From Acidimicrobiales bacterium (GTDB lineage Bacteria; Actinomycetota; Acidimicrobiia; Acidimicrobiales; Poriferisodalaceae), in contig JAAZYR010000002.1 in NCBI GenBank assembly GCA_014239555.1, positions 124,001-188,000 on the forward strand: 64,000 bases of DNA, read 5' to 3'. The position numbers and the translations under genes were made by a program. The stretch's first letter is position 1; the number at the start of each line of letters is the position of its first letter. The notes under the pieces were generated by a model. The model was not told where the DNA came from, ran no database searches, and worked only from the letters and a program-made list of their open reading frames with translations. Below are positions 10,201 through 17,652 of this stretch, piece after piece.

Positions 10201-10645
10201 CGGTACCCCCGCGACGCACTTCAAATACTTCGATGTCCGATGTATCTCCCGTTAAGCGCTGAAGTAGGGCACGGATAGGCGCTATTACGACGTCAGGGGA
10301 ATGACCCCGTGTCAATCGACTCAAAAAATCGACCCGCTGTCCCATAGTTTCTATGGCGGGGCTAACTCGTTCGAATGGAAGAGTTTCCCATGCCGGGAAG
10401 GCCCCAACGCGTCCTCCTCCCAACCAAATTTTCAGATCATTTCCTAAGATTTCAGCTTCGTTGGCACTCGGCGTTACCACCAGTATTGGCGTCTGGTTGG
10501 AAATTTCGGCGAGGCCAGCGATAAAGAACGCTCGCGCAGCTTCCGACACGGCAACTTCTGCGTTTTTTTTACCTAGTAACTGATTGAGGACGCCGTCGTT
10601 AGAAATTCGACTTGGCAATGACGAAAGGGGTCCACTCAGGTTCAC
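7205..10645 (-). CDS. mfd: Transcription-repair coupling factor Mfd
   Basis: 1146 residues, full length. The ATP-dependent translocase releases stalled RNA polymerase from DNA lesions and recruits UvrA. The N-terminal UvrB-like domain (ILVVTPSANEAEILGNDL, GAFPAWETLPFERVSP) is followed by the RNA-polymerase-interaction domain (LQPGDHVVHHHHGVARYSGM), the helicase core with Walker A GDVGFGKTE and the DEEQRFG box, the second RecA lobe (VCTTIIESGIDMPSVNTL, QIRGRVGRSG), and the C-terminal TRCF domain. The GTG start overlaps the pth stop (GTGA). Confidence 0.98.
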   Translation of the reverse strand: MNLSGPLSSLPSRISNDGVLNQLLGKKNAEVAVSEAARAFFIAGLAEISNQTPILVVTPSANEAEILGNDLKIWLGGGRVGAFPAWETLPFERVSPAIETMGQRVDFLSRLTRGHSPDVVIAPIRALLQRLTGDTSDIEVFEVRRGGTADLSALSESFIALGYRRESQVEHRGEFAVRGGIMDVFPATADSPIRLDLWGDEVERLTEFSVTDQRSTAEISSVTIAPAREMRPTPTIRERAKELITSEPWGREQWERVAEGQLFDGMESWLPWLVSEELVLADLLSSEALVLLIDPKRLKDRSLDLIAEETDLARTLASTWQALDDDGNLRPFPGLHVPFERMLQKCDASVWAIDSIPTGPQQPKFETVPWETAAGSPMRLLDQVRELSISAGQRLVVAANGSGSAQRMAETLRSESIDLQVHSADTYDGETGGHAVAAPLERGFIAPTLALAVLTERDITGRRRTHRPVRPRAGSQRTFEDLQPGDHVVHHHHGVARYSGMEHRTLMGSERDYLVLDFKGTDKLYLPSDQIELIRPYTGGETPARSRMGGTDFAKQKARVRDAVSEIAQELVVLYQSRLNTPGYSFPADTPWMRELSDSFVFQETPDQLTAIQDVLSDMESPHPMDRLICGDVGFGKTEVAMRAAFSAVADGKQVAVLVPTTLLAQQHHQTFVERFATHPVRVEALSRFLTPAQQRRVLAEAADGAVDVLIGTHRLLSQDVRFKELGLLIVDEEQRFGVSHKEAIKKFKTDVDVLTLTATPIPRTLEMSLTGIRDLSLLHTAPAERLPILTHVGEYDERAVAEAIRREVLREGQVFFVHNRVEDIAQVANQLNEMVPEARIGIAHGQMDEGSLEQVVIDFWEQRYDVLVCTTIIESGIDMPSVNTLVVDRADLMGLGQLHQIRGRVGRSGQRAYAYLFYPPNRTLTEKAFERLKTIGESTQLGSGFRIAMRDLEIRGAGNLLGGAQSGHIAAVGYDLYCEMVTEAVAELKGEPIAPSREINIDLPIQAYLPDEYVPLEELRLEAYRRLVGVTGITEVADIEAEWIDRYGLVPPPAQTLLHIALLRAECVRLEVSDISVTNRDRVRVSPVELRQSEQVRFKRLISEGPYKGGTYKEDLKELTLHTKSAGPDLPGALFGFFRELRPPD

Positions 10646-11262
10646 TGTGTCGAACCGTTGACATCGTTCATTGCTCGTTCGACACCATCACGGATAATTT
10701 TTTCGATGGCATCAACCCCAACCTGAACGGCCGCGTCTAGAAAAGACCGATCAGTTTTCGAAGGTTTCTTTAGGACCCAGTCTTTACCTGCCTGCGGATT
10801 CGGTGGTTTACCGATCCCGATCCTCACCCGAATGAAATCTTCTGTTCCCAGGTGCTGGCGGATCGACTTAAGTCCATTGTGGCCGGCTCCCGAACCGCCG
10901 AGTTTTACTTTGACGCGTCCCGGTTCTAAGTCCAATTCATCATGCACCACGATCAGACGGGCCACTTCTTCAATGCCGTTGCGGCGAATCAGTGGAGCGG
11001 CTGACTCACCACTCAGGTTCATGAATGTGGTTGGACAAGCCAACACCACACGGAGGCCCGAAAAGTTAATGGTGGCTACCCGAGCGCGATCTGATCGAGA
11101 GAGGCGGAGAGAGGCCCCAACCCCTTCAGCTAATTGCTCAACTACCTCGCAGCCGAGGTTGTGTCGCGTTCCTAAGAACCGATCGCCTGGATTACCGAGG
11201 CCTAGCACCAAATAGTTTGCCGGAGTGCCGCGCCGCTCTGCGGCTCGGCGAAAGACCGACAC
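10642..11262 (-). CDS. pth: Peptidyl-tRNA hydrolase
   Basis: 206 residues. Pth frees tRNA from peptidyl-tRNAs that fall off the ribosome. Diagnostic motifs are present: LVLGLGNPGDRFLGTRHNLG with the catalytic His, CPTTFMNLSGES, IVVHDELDLEPGRVKVKLGGS, and AGHNGLKSIRQHLGTEDFIRVRIGIGKP. It lies between rplY and mfd, the canonical actinobacterial order. The GTG at 11262 gives a short basic extension (SVFRRAAERRG) before the conserved start; a later start is possible but no better codon is seen. It overlaps mfd by 4 bases. Confidence 0.97.
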   Translation of the reverse strand: MSVFRRAAERRGTPANYLVLGLGNPGDRFLGTRHNLGCEVVEQLAEGVGASLRLSRSDRARVATINFSGLRVVLACPTTFMNLSGESAAPLIRRNGIEEVARLIVVHDELDLEPGRVKVKLGGSGAGHNGLKSIRQHLGTEDFIRVRIGIGKPPNPQAGKDWVLKKPSKTDRSFLDAAVQVGVDAIEKIIRDGVERAMNDVNGSTQ

Positions 11263-11273
11263 TGCCGGCCAAC

Positions 11274-11945
11274 TTAACTATCGGCGCCAGCGTCGTCGCC
11301 GGCTTCTTCGTCGCCGTCTGAGGCTTCAGCATCAAGTTCTTCGCCCTCTTCGAGCTCGTCCTCTTCTGCTTCTTCAGCTGCAACGGCGGCCCTGCTGCGT
11401 TGACCTATCGCTATCAGCGCGTCATCTTCGGCCTGAGGGATAACCCCACTTCCCATATCTAAGTCAGATACGCGAACTGGATTATCGATAGACATTTCTG
11501 TGATGTCCGCTTCGAACAATTGTGGGATATTGCCCGCTGGGGCTTCCACCGTAAGCGTCATCATTTGTTGCTGGACGACGGCTCCTTCTCGACCCACGAT
11601 CGCTGCTTCCCCAACGAGAGTGATGGGCACGTCGACAATGAGTCGCTGATCCAGGTCGATGCGCATGAAATCAACATGGGTTACGCGATTGGCTATCGGA
11701 TCGCGTTGCATGTTCTTGACGATAGTGAGGTGGTCAGTGCCGTCGACATCAAGTGTGATCACGGCGTTGGGGCCTGCGGCGTTAAGCGCAGCACGAAACT
11801 TCAGCCTGTCAAGGGTCACTGACAGTGGTTCAGATCCCTGGCCGTAGACGACCGCCGGAATTTTGTCACTGCGGCGAAGGCGTCGCGATGAACGGCTGCC
11901 AAGTGCGCGGCCTGTCTCAGCCTCGAGTTTCAGATCTGACGACAT
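11274..11945 (-). CDS. rplY: Large ribosomal subunit protein bL25 (CTC form)
   Basis: 223 residues: an N-terminal L25 domain that binds 5S rRNA (SSRRLRRSDKIPAVVYGQG, HLTIVKNMQRDPI, VTHVDFMRID) and the C-terminal CTC domain (VPITLVGEA, VEAPAGNIPQLFEADI). The last 40 residues are extremely acidic (Glu/Asp/Ala), a common tail in actinobacterial CTC proteins. ATG with upstream GCAGGAG ribosome-binding site. It follows prs by 119 bp, which may hold its own promoter, and precedes pth by 11 bp. Confidence 0.97.
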   Translation of the reverse strand: MSSDLKLEAETGRALGSRSSRRLRRSDKIPAVVYGQGSEPLSVTLDRLKFRAALNAAGPNAVITLDVDGTDHLTIVKNMQRDPIANRVTHVDFMRIDLDQRLIVDVPITLVGEAAIVGREGAVVQQQMMTLTVEAPAGNIPQLFEADITEMSIDNPVRVSDLDMGSGVIPQAEDDALIAIGQRSRAAVAAEEAEEDELEEGEELDAEASDGDEEAGDDAGADS

Positions 11946-12064
11946 GGCTGACGACTCCTGCGAATAGCAACTTATAGAACGCTTCTTATGAAGCCGTCCC
12001 GTGAGAGCTAACTATTGTAGAGCCAGCGACTACGCATCACTCACCCGCTAAGCGAGTAGATATT

Positions 12065-13048
12065 CTATGAGAGATTATCTCCGTCGAAGATCTCAGATAC
12101 CGAGGTGTCTTCAAAGACCGATTCGAGAGCGTCCGCCAAAATTCCTGATGCACTCAGCACTTCCAACTTGTCGAAACGTTTCGCCTCGGGAAGTGGCACC
12201 GTGTCCGTCACAATGACTTTGCTTAGACGAGAAGATTTGAGTCGGTCGACCGCCGGCCCGGAGAAAACAGCATGTGTTGTGGCACACAACACATCCGATG
12301 CTCCGTGTTCGATCAGCGTGTCAACGGCAGCACAAATCGTTCCAGCAGTATCGACCATGTCGTCGATAATGACGCAGGTTCGATCACTTACATCACCCAT
12401 GACACCTAGCGCTTCTACTTCGTTTGTCGCGTTGAGGGAGCGACGCTTGTAAATCGTGGCTACTTCGCAGTCCAATCGCTTCGCGTATCTTTCGGCAACT
12501 TTCACCCGACCAGTGTCAGGCGACACGATGATTGACCCCTCCGGGATCCTCGACTGCAAATATTCGATCAGTACCGGTGCTGCGGTGAGATGGTCCACTG
12601 GCCCTTCAAAAAAACCTTGAATTTGCCCGCTGTGTAAGTCAATGCTTACTAACCGGTCAGCTCCGGCTCGCCGTAGGAGATCTGAAATTAGTCGGGCAGT
12701 TATCGGCTCTCTACCCTGCGCTTTTCGATCTTGTCGGGCATAACCGTAAAAGGGAGCAACAGCGGTAATTCGTTTTGCTGAAGCCCGACGTGCAGCATCC
12801 ACCATAATTAGATGCTCCATGACAGCGTCATTCACGCTCATAGCTTCCGTTGCCGCGTGAGTTTGGATGATAAACACATCGCCGCCGCGAACCGATTCTG
12901 CGAATCGGCACTTAATTTCGCCGTTAGCAAAATCGATAAGGCCGGGATCGCCTAGTTCGATACCCAAATGGCCGGCAATTTTATCCGCGAGAGCTGGGTT
13001 CGCTCGACCGGTGAATAGGTGTAAGCGTTTCTTGGTAACGAGCTCCAT
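12065..13048 (-). CDS. prs: Ribose-phosphate pyrophosphokinase
   Basis: 327 residues. Prs makes PRPP from ribose-5-phosphate and ATP for nucleotides, His, Trp and NAD. Motifs: LFTGRANPALADKIA, the ATP-binding FYGYARQDRKA region, SIDLHSGQIQGFF, VSPDTGRVK, and the PRPP loop VIIDDMVDTAGT. The ATG at 13048 is chosen because the family starts here and AGGAG precedes it; the open frame continues upstream but there overlaps glmU out of frame. It starts 13 bp after the glmU stop, so glmU-prs is an operon. Confidence 0.97.
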   Translation of the reverse strand: MELVTKKRLHLFTGRANPALADKIAGHLGIELGDPGLIDFANGEIKCRFAESVRGGDVFIIQTHAATEAMSVNDAVMEHLIMVDAARRASAKRITAVAPFYGYARQDRKAQGREPITARLISDLLRRAGADRLVSIDLHSGQIQGFFEGPVDHLTAAPVLIEYLQSRIPEGSIIVSPDTGRVKVAERYAKRLDCEVATIYKRRSLNATNEVEALGVMGDVSDRTCVIIDDMVDTAGTICAAVDTLIEHGASDVLCATTHAVFSGPAVDRLKSSRLSKVIVTDTVPLPEAKRFDKLEVLSASGILADALESVFEDTSVSEIFDGDNLS

Positions 13049-13061
13049 CGCAGCTCCTGCT

Positions 13062-14183
13062 TCAAGGTGAGGTATAGAACGGCCCCGTGACAGTACCCGA
13101 CGCGACCTCAACCCCCGAATCCAAAACCGCATATGGGCCAATTCGGCAATTATCGCCGATCCTGGCTTGTGTGGCAGAGGTCGATTGGACATGGGACCCA
13201 GCACCGATGAACGTGTCGGTCAGACGCACATCAGGACCTACTTCACTCCCTTCGCCGATCACGCAATCACCCTGCAAGAGAGTGTTCGGAAAGAGCGTCA
13301 CATCGGGCGAAAGGACGACTGTCGCGTCAATGTAGGTCGCTTTGGGGTCCACCATCGTGACACCAGCCGCCATCCATTTCTTGTTTGTCTGCTGTCTTAT
13401 AACCGCCTCACACTCCGCTAGTTGCTGGCGGTCATTCACTCCGCGTACCTCGTCAGGATCGTCAATCACTAGAGCCGATATGGCATGGCCGGCGGCACGC
13501 AGGACCTGAATAGCATCGGTCAAGTAATACTCGCCCTGATTGTTCCGGCTATCGACTTTTCTAAGAGCCGCCGTCAAGACGCTGCGATCGAAACAATAAA
13601 TCGAGGTATTGACTTCGGAGATTTCAAGCTCTTCCGGTGCCGCATCAGCATGCTCAACGATGCGCTCAATCCGACCTTTACTGTCACGTACTACGCGCCC
13701 GTAACCAGAAGGGTTTTCAAGTCGCGCTGTCAATAGCGTTGCCGCGGCTCCCGAGTCGGCGTGCACACGGTGTAGTTCGGTCAGCGTTTCAGATTTAAGA
13801 AGCGGCGTGTCACCTGGGAGAACCATCAAATCGAAGTCGTCGTCGTCAAGTTCGTGAGGTTCAAAGGCCTGAAGACCTACTGACACGGCATCTCCGGTAC
13901 CGCGCTGGACATTCTGTTCCACGAAGTCGACCCGCGTGGGGTCAGCCGATTGTTCATAGAGGGTCTTCGTTACTGACTCAGCTCCGTACCCGACGACCAC
14001 TACGGTGCTTTCTAGGTCAAGTGCCTCTAACGCTTCCATTACGTAGCGGGTCATCGGTCGACCACAGAGCATATGAAGCGGCTTGGGTCGCGTTGACTTC
14101 ATACGCGTTCCTTTGCCGGCTGCAAGCACCATTGCCCCTAGACGACGCTCAGACGAAAATCGGTTCACGTTGAGCGGTTCCAT
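13062..14183 (-). CDS. glmU: GlmU-type UDP-GlcNAc pyrophosphorylase, C-terminally short
   Basis: 373 residues; GlmU is normally about 450-480. The N-terminal uridylyltransferase is complete: LAAGKGTRMKS, MVLPGDTPLL, PSGYGRVVRDSKG, EVNTSIYCF, NNQGEYYLTD. The left-handed beta-helix begins (VDPKATYIDATVVLSPDVTL, IGEGSEVGPDVRL, ARIGDNCRIGPYAVL) but stops at GTVTGPFYTSP, before the segment holding the acetyltransferase Lys, His, Tyr and Asn residues. No frameshifted remnant is visible because prs starts 13 bp later. So the uridylyltransferase should work, while glucosamine-1-phosphate acetylation probably needs another protein. Located in the conserved glmU-prs-rplY-pth-mfd order. Confidence 0.93.
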   Translation of the reverse strand: MEPLNVNRFSSERRLGAMVLAAGKGTRMKSTRPKPLHMLCGRPMTRYVMEALEALDLESTVVVVGYGAESVTKTLYEQSADPTRVDFVEQNVQRGTGDAVSVGLQAFEPHELDDDDFDLMVLPGDTPLLKSETLTELHRVHADSGAAATLLTARLENPSGYGRVVRDSKGRIERIVEHADAAPEELEISEVNTSIYCFDRSVLTAALRKVDSRNNQGEYYLTDAIQVLRAAGHAISALVIDDPDEVRGVNDRQQLAECEAVIRQQTNKKWMAAGVTMVDPKATYIDATVVLSPDVTLFPNTLLQGDCVIGEGSEVGPDVRLTDTFIGAGSHVQSTSATQARIGDNCRIGPYAVLDSGVEVASGTVTGPFYTSP

Positions 14184-14230
14184 TCTTCGGAGCAGACGGC
14201 AGAAACAAGAATTTAGCCGCAGCTTGTCCG

Positions 14231-14302
14231 CTCGGGGAGGAGGGCTCGAACCTCCATTGTCGGGACCAAAACCCGATGTCCTGCCAGTTGAACGATCCCC
14301 GA
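14231..14302 (-). tRNA. tRNA-Gln (anticodon TTG)
   Basis: A 72-nt cloverleaf on the minus strand. The acceptor arms TCGGGGA and TCCCCGA pair fully, the anticodon stem is TCGGG/CCCGA around the loop TTTTGGT giving anticodon TTG, and the T-arm is GGAGG-TTCGAGC-CCTCC. CCA is not encoded. Confidence 0.95.
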
Positions 14303-14440
14303 CCGACGATGCGCTGAATGCGCACGGCCGACGGACCTAGCCTAACGACGAGAACTGTCTTATGAGGGTCGGGCGGGGGAACAAACAGACAGAATTTCAC
14401 GTTGGGTCTTGCTCTTGCTCCAGCTACCCTGCAGGTCCAC

Positions 14441-14536
14441 ATGGGATCCCTAGTTAAAAAGCGTCGCAAGCGCATGCGGAAGAAGAAGCACAAGAAGATG
14501 CTTCGACGCACGCGTTATCAACGTCGCAACAAATAA
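14441..14536 (+). CDS. Small ribosomal subunit protein bS22 (AURKAIP1/COX24-like)
   Basis: A 31-residue, extremely basic protein that begins MGSLVKKRRKRMRKKKHKK and ends RRTRYQRRNK. It matches the actinobacterial ribosomal protein bS22, a 30S component seen in mycobacterial ribosome structures (bS22 there begins MGSVIKKRRKRM). AGG lies 6 nt before the ATG, and a hairpin terminator with a T-run starts 12 nt after the stop, so it is a complete single-gene unit. It lies on the plus strand between glmU/tRNA-Gln and ispE, which are on the minus strand. Confidence 0.92.
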   Translation: MGSLVKKRRKRMRKKKHKKMLRRTRYQRRNK

Positions 14537-14547
14537 CCATCTCAAAT

Positions 14548-14571
14548 CAACGCAGTTAGTAACTGCGGTTG
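14548..14571 (+). terminator. Rho-independent terminator of the bS22 gene
   Basis: Stem CGCAGTT/AACTGCG closed by loop AGT, extended by CAA/TTG pairs around one bulged G, and followed by TTT. It begins 12 nt after the bS22 stop and could also end ispE transcription from the other side. Confidence 0.75.
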
Positions 14572-14581
14572 TTTCCACTCG

Positions 14582-15316
14582 TTACGGCATTGCCGGCATC
14601 GTACGAACGGTTCGCGAGGAAACGCCTCGATGCACAACCGGTTCGTGGCGGCCCTCAACAAACCAGGTGCTACCGCTCCCAGCCAGACGGGCACGGATTC
14701 CTGTCCCCGCACTCAGAGCGTCTCGCCATTCCGCTAATTCGGGTTCAACCTCGATGGCTGCATCTTCAAGGTCGTTGCCGTGCAGTCCTGTCGGCCCATT
14801 CATCTCGTCCCATGAGCGATAGACCTCAGGTGTCGATACCCCTATGGGTGGAATCAGAAGGGTAATTTCTTGGTCCACATGGGGTAAAGGTTCGAGTATT
14901 TCTCCTATGCCTCGAACCCGAGCTCTACCTCCTTGGAGACAGAACGCCACGTCGGCGCCTAGATCTACGGCCGCCACAGGGTCACCTAAACCTGCCCACC
15001 GCAAGATCGCTGCAGCATTTGTTGATCCTCCACCTAAACCTGCGCCCGCTGGGATTCTTTTTTCGATGACCACCTCAGCTTCTCGACCAACTAGTTCTAA
15101 TGCGCGGGCAACAATATTATTTTCGTTGACGGGGACCTCTAACCCAGACCCGGTCGGACGAACCACTAAAGCCGAACCTTTCGATACGACGAGTTCGTCA
15201 CAGAGGTCAACTGAAACCATCTCTGCGTCGATTAAGTGGTAGCCGTCGCTTCGGCGGCCGGTCACACGCAACGAAAGAGTGAGCTTCGCTGGAGCGAGTA
15301 AACGGATGGCAGTCAT
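14582..15316 (-). CDS. ispE: 4-diphosphocytidyl-2-C-methyl-D-erythritol kinase
   Basis: 244 residues, somewhat shorter than the usual 280-300. IspE phosphorylates CDP-methylerythritol in the MEP isoprenoid pathway. The N-terminal APAKLTLSLRVTGRRSDGYH and the GHMP-kinase ATP loop IPAGAGLGGGSTNAAA are typical, as are GADVAFCLQGG and the C-terminal LAGSGSTWF. The ATG overlaps the rsmA stop (ATGA), so it is translated with rsmA. rpf-ksgA-ispE is a conserved actinobacterial order. The dxs gene of the same pathway lies 28 kb away. Confidence 0.95.
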   Translation of the reverse strand: MTAIRLLAPAKLTLSLRVTGRRSDGYHLIDAEMVSVDLCDELVVSKGSALVVRPTGSGLEVPVNENNIVARALELVGREAEVVIEKRIPAGAGLGGGSTNAAAILRWAGLGDPVAAVDLGADVAFCLQGGRARVRGIGEILEPLPHVDQEITLLIPPIGVSTPEVYRSWDEMNGPTGLHGNDLEDAAIEVEPELAEWRDALSAGTGIRARLAGSGSTWFVEGRHEPVVHRGVSSRTVRTMPAMP

Positions 15317-16131
15317 CGTTTAGTACCTATGGAGCTTCGGGCAAGTGCAACCCAGTTAGACAAGTCGAGTTCCTCTGGTCTGGAAGTAGGCGCAACGTTT
15401 GCTCTTTCCATCACTTCTTCGTCAACGCGACTCCTTAGGCTCTTGCGGAGCATTTTGCGACGTTGGTTAAACGCAATTCGTAGAAGTTCTATTAGCTCGG
15501 TTTCTACTTTTGGTTCGATGCCGTGATCGACCCGCTCGATTGCCACCAGCGCAGAAGTAACTCGAGGTCGCGGGTAGAAGACCGAGGGAGGTACGTGACC
15601 GACCACCGAAGCGTTGGCTCTGAGTGCAACACGAACGGAAACTGCCCCATACGCCGAGTTGCCGACTGACGCAGCTAATCTTTCACCCGCCTCCCGTTGG
15701 ACCATTACAAGCATGCGGTCGATCGACGGAACTTCATCTAGCACCGTAAGCACGGTCGACGTTGCGATGTTGTACGGAAGGTTCGCTACCAGATCCCATC
15801 CAGGGTTCGGAAGGACTTCTTCCCATTTAAGGTTGCGCACGTCTGCCTCAATGATTCGGGCATGATCACCCACAAGGTCAGTCAGAATCGGGATCAAAGC
15901 TTTGTCCGTCTCAATAGCTGTTACTCGGGCACCGGTTTCGATCAAAGCAAGAGTCAAAGACCCTAAGCCCGCGCCAATTTCAACCACCCGACTCTCAGGC
16001 CCGACACGGGACAAGCGCGCTACGCGTCGAACGGTATTGGGGTCGATGACGAAGTTTTGCCCGAGGCTTTTCTTCGGATCTATATCCGCATCGGTAAGTA
16101 GACGTCGAACATCAGCAAGAGACAAAGTCAT
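15313..16131 (-). CDS. rsmA: 16S rRNA (adenine1518/1519-N6) dimethyltransferase
   Basis: 272 residues. RsmA/KsgA dimethylates two adjacent adenosines in helix 45 of 16S rRNA. Motifs: KKSLGQNFVIDPNTV, the SAM loop VVEIGAGLGSLTLAL, DVRNLKWEEV, and the catalytic NLPYNIATS. The ATG at 16131 is preferred over an upstream in-frame codon because it overlaps the rpf stop (ATGA) and starts right before the conserved region. It is coupled on both sides, with rpf and ispE. Confidence 0.96.
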   Translation of the reverse strand: MTLSLADVRRLLTDADIDPKKSLGQNFVIDPNTVRRVARLSRVGPESRVVEIGAGLGSLTLALIETGARVTAIETDKALIPILTDLVGDHARIIEADVRNLKWEEVLPNPGWDLVANLPYNIATSTVLTVLDEVPSIDRMLVMVQREAGERLAASVGNSAYGAVSVRVALRANASVVGHVPPSVFYPRPRVTSALVAIERVDHGIEPKVETELIELLRIAFNQRRKMLRKSLRSRVDEEVMERANVAPTSRPEELDLSNWVALARSSIGTKR

Positions 16132-16829
16132 TGCTGTACTTGCCACTTCGTCCACCCGAAGTACTGCTTGCAACCGGGCCAACCAGTCCAACCTTGTGCC
16201 TGCCAGAGCAAATTTGCTCGGTAGATCTGCTCCTCCTTACTGGCGTCAGCTGGACTTCCGGTCCCTCCCATCCATTGCCACGAACCCAATGCGAACTGAA
16301 GGCCACCGAAGTAGCCGTTGCCAGTGTCCACATCCCAAGTGCGACGCGATTCACACCATGCCATGCTGTCCCACATATCCAGAGTTGGCCAACTGTCAAG
16401 ATACGGTTGCCCAAAGATTGTTGACTCAACGTTCGGTTCAACGGATTCATTTTCGGGCTCGCGGCTAATAGGCACAGTGGTCGAAGTACTCGTAGTCGAA
16501 GGACTCGTAGTCGAAGTACTCGTAGCGACTGTCGTTGACACGACCACCAACGTTGACGCAACTACTGGATCACCAGCGCCCATGACTACTTGTGTGCCTG
16601 AGAAAAGACTCCCTACCAATGACACAGCAAGACCACCTAAACGGAACCCGGCCTCTGAGAGATCTGGCAACGGGTCTTCTCTGATCATGCGAACAACTGG
16701 AGGTGGCTCAGGTCGACGCGCGTTCCGTCGAGAGTCATTTATCGCCGTTCCAATGACAGCGATCACCAAGGCGCCCAATAATGAGGTGACCACGATCCTT
16801 CGCCAGCTCTTAGAAAGCACAGGTTGCAC
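16128..16829 (-). CDS. Resuscitation-promoting-factor domain protein (peptidoglycan muralytic enzyme)
   Basis: 233 residues, GTG start. A membrane segment near residues 13-30 (VVTSLLGALVIAVIGTAI) is followed by a Ser/Thr/Val-rich linker (about residues 95-120) and a C-terminal Rpf domain: WDSMAWCESRRTWDVDTGN, GYFGGLQFALGSWQW, PADASKEEQIYRA, GWTGWPGCK. The Glu in AWCES corresponds to the catalytic acid of this lysozyme-like transglycosylase fold, and two Cys fit the usual disulfide. Rpf proteins cleave peptidoglycan and wake dormant actinobacterial cells. G5/DUF348 domains of RpfB are absent, so this is a minimal form. It sits in the tatD-rpf-ksgA-ispE order. Confidence 0.92.
   Translation of the reverse strand: MQPVLSKSWRRIVVTSLLGALVIAVIGTAINDSRRNARRPEPPPVVRMIREDPLPDLSEAGFRLGGLAVSLVGSLFSGTQVVMGAGDPVVASTLVVVSTTVATSTSTTSPSTTSTSTTVPISREPENESVEPNVESTIFGQPYLDSWPTLDMWDSMAWCESRRTWDVDTGNGYFGGLQFALGSWQWMGGTGSPADASKEEQIYRANLLWQAQGWTGWPGCKQYFGWTKWQVQQ
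16481..16525. repeat. Three 15-bp tandem repeats in the Rpf linker
   Basis: Three copies of TCGAAGTACTCGTAG (the middle one with a G for T) lie head to tail. On the minus strand they encode Ser/Thr-rich five-residue units in the linker between the membrane segment and the Rpf domain, so linker length may vary by slippage. Confidence 0.85.
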
Positions 16830-16893
16830 CGCTACCCACTTCAGATTGCAGCCACTTAATCGAGCCTAGCGACATCTCACAAATTCGGATTTA

Positions 16894-17652
16894 TCAGACA
16901 AACCCATAAATCTTTGATGCGTTATTCCAAGACTCTACGGCGACAGTTTCGACCTCGACGCCTCGCGCTAGTGCTACTCCGGCGCCCACAAGCGTCACCC
17001 ACCCCGGATGGTTCTGCTTGCCTCGCTGCGGAACGGGGGCTAGATACGGGGCGTCAGTCTCCACCATGTATCGATCGGCCGGTGTTAAGGCCGCCGCCTC
17101 GCGTAACTCAGGGGCATTAGGAAAGGTCACGATTCCGCTAAACGACAAACTGGCGCCACGTTGGAGACTAGATTTCGCCTCTTCAGGGCCTCCAGTGAAA
17201 CAGTGGAAAATCGTGTGTTCCGGAGCTCCCTCTGCATCCAGAATATCGAATGTGTCTTTCCAGGCTTCCCTCGTGTGAATAACTAACGGGAGTTGGTATT
17301 CGTGAGCTAATTGAATTTGATCGGCAAAGACTTGTCGTTGGGCATCTCGAGGTGAATTGTCATAGTGGTAATCGAGACCACACTCCCCGACCGCAACAAC
17401 CTTAGATAGAGACAGAAGATTTTCGAGACCCTCAATTCCGTCCTTGGCGGCATGGGGGTGGACACCTGCTGTAGCCCACACGCCATCAAATTCGGCGGCC
17501 CTGCCGCAACACGTTGCGCTGTGCTCCACCGAAGTACCGACATCGATGAGTCGCTCCACGCCAAGCTCTTTTGCTTCTTTCACTACCAAAGCCGCAAGGT
17601 CCGCTTCGTCCGGCAAGTGGCAATGGTTATCGGTCCAGCGCATTTGGTTCAT
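16894..17652 (-). CDS. tatD: TatD-family metal-dependent deoxyribonuclease
   Basis: 252 residues with the TatD amidohydrolase fold: DNHCHLP (metal-binding His pair), VGECGLDYHYDNSPRDAQRQ, LPLVIHTREAW, FHCFTGG, and ETDAPYLAPVP at the C-terminus. TatD enzymes have 3'-5' exonuclease/DNase activity. The start overlaps the metG stop by 4 bases, so metG-tatD are coupled. Position upstream of rpf is conserved in actinobacteria. Confidence 0.95.
   Translation of the reverse strand: MNQMRWTDNHCHLPDEADLAALVVKEAKELGVERLIDVGTSVEHSATCCGRAAEFDGVWATAGVHPHAAKDGIEGLENLLSLSKVVAVGECGLDYHYDNSPRDAQRQVFADQIQLAHEYQLPLVIHTREAWKDTFDILDAEGAPEHTIFHCFTGGPEEAKSSLQRGASLSFSGIVTFPNAPELREAAALTPADRYMVETDAPYLAPVPQRGKQNHPGWVTLVGAGVALARGVEVETVAVESWNNASKIYGFV

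Noticed and set aside
12000..12064. Terminator for prs
   Set aside because: Only weak imperfect stems (ACTC/GAGT) without a T-run were seen.
13062..13204. A frameshift as cause of the short GlmU
   Set aside because: The prs gene with its own AGGAG site starts 13 bp after the glmU stop, and the other frames there do not read like the GlmU C-terminus, so no remnant exists.
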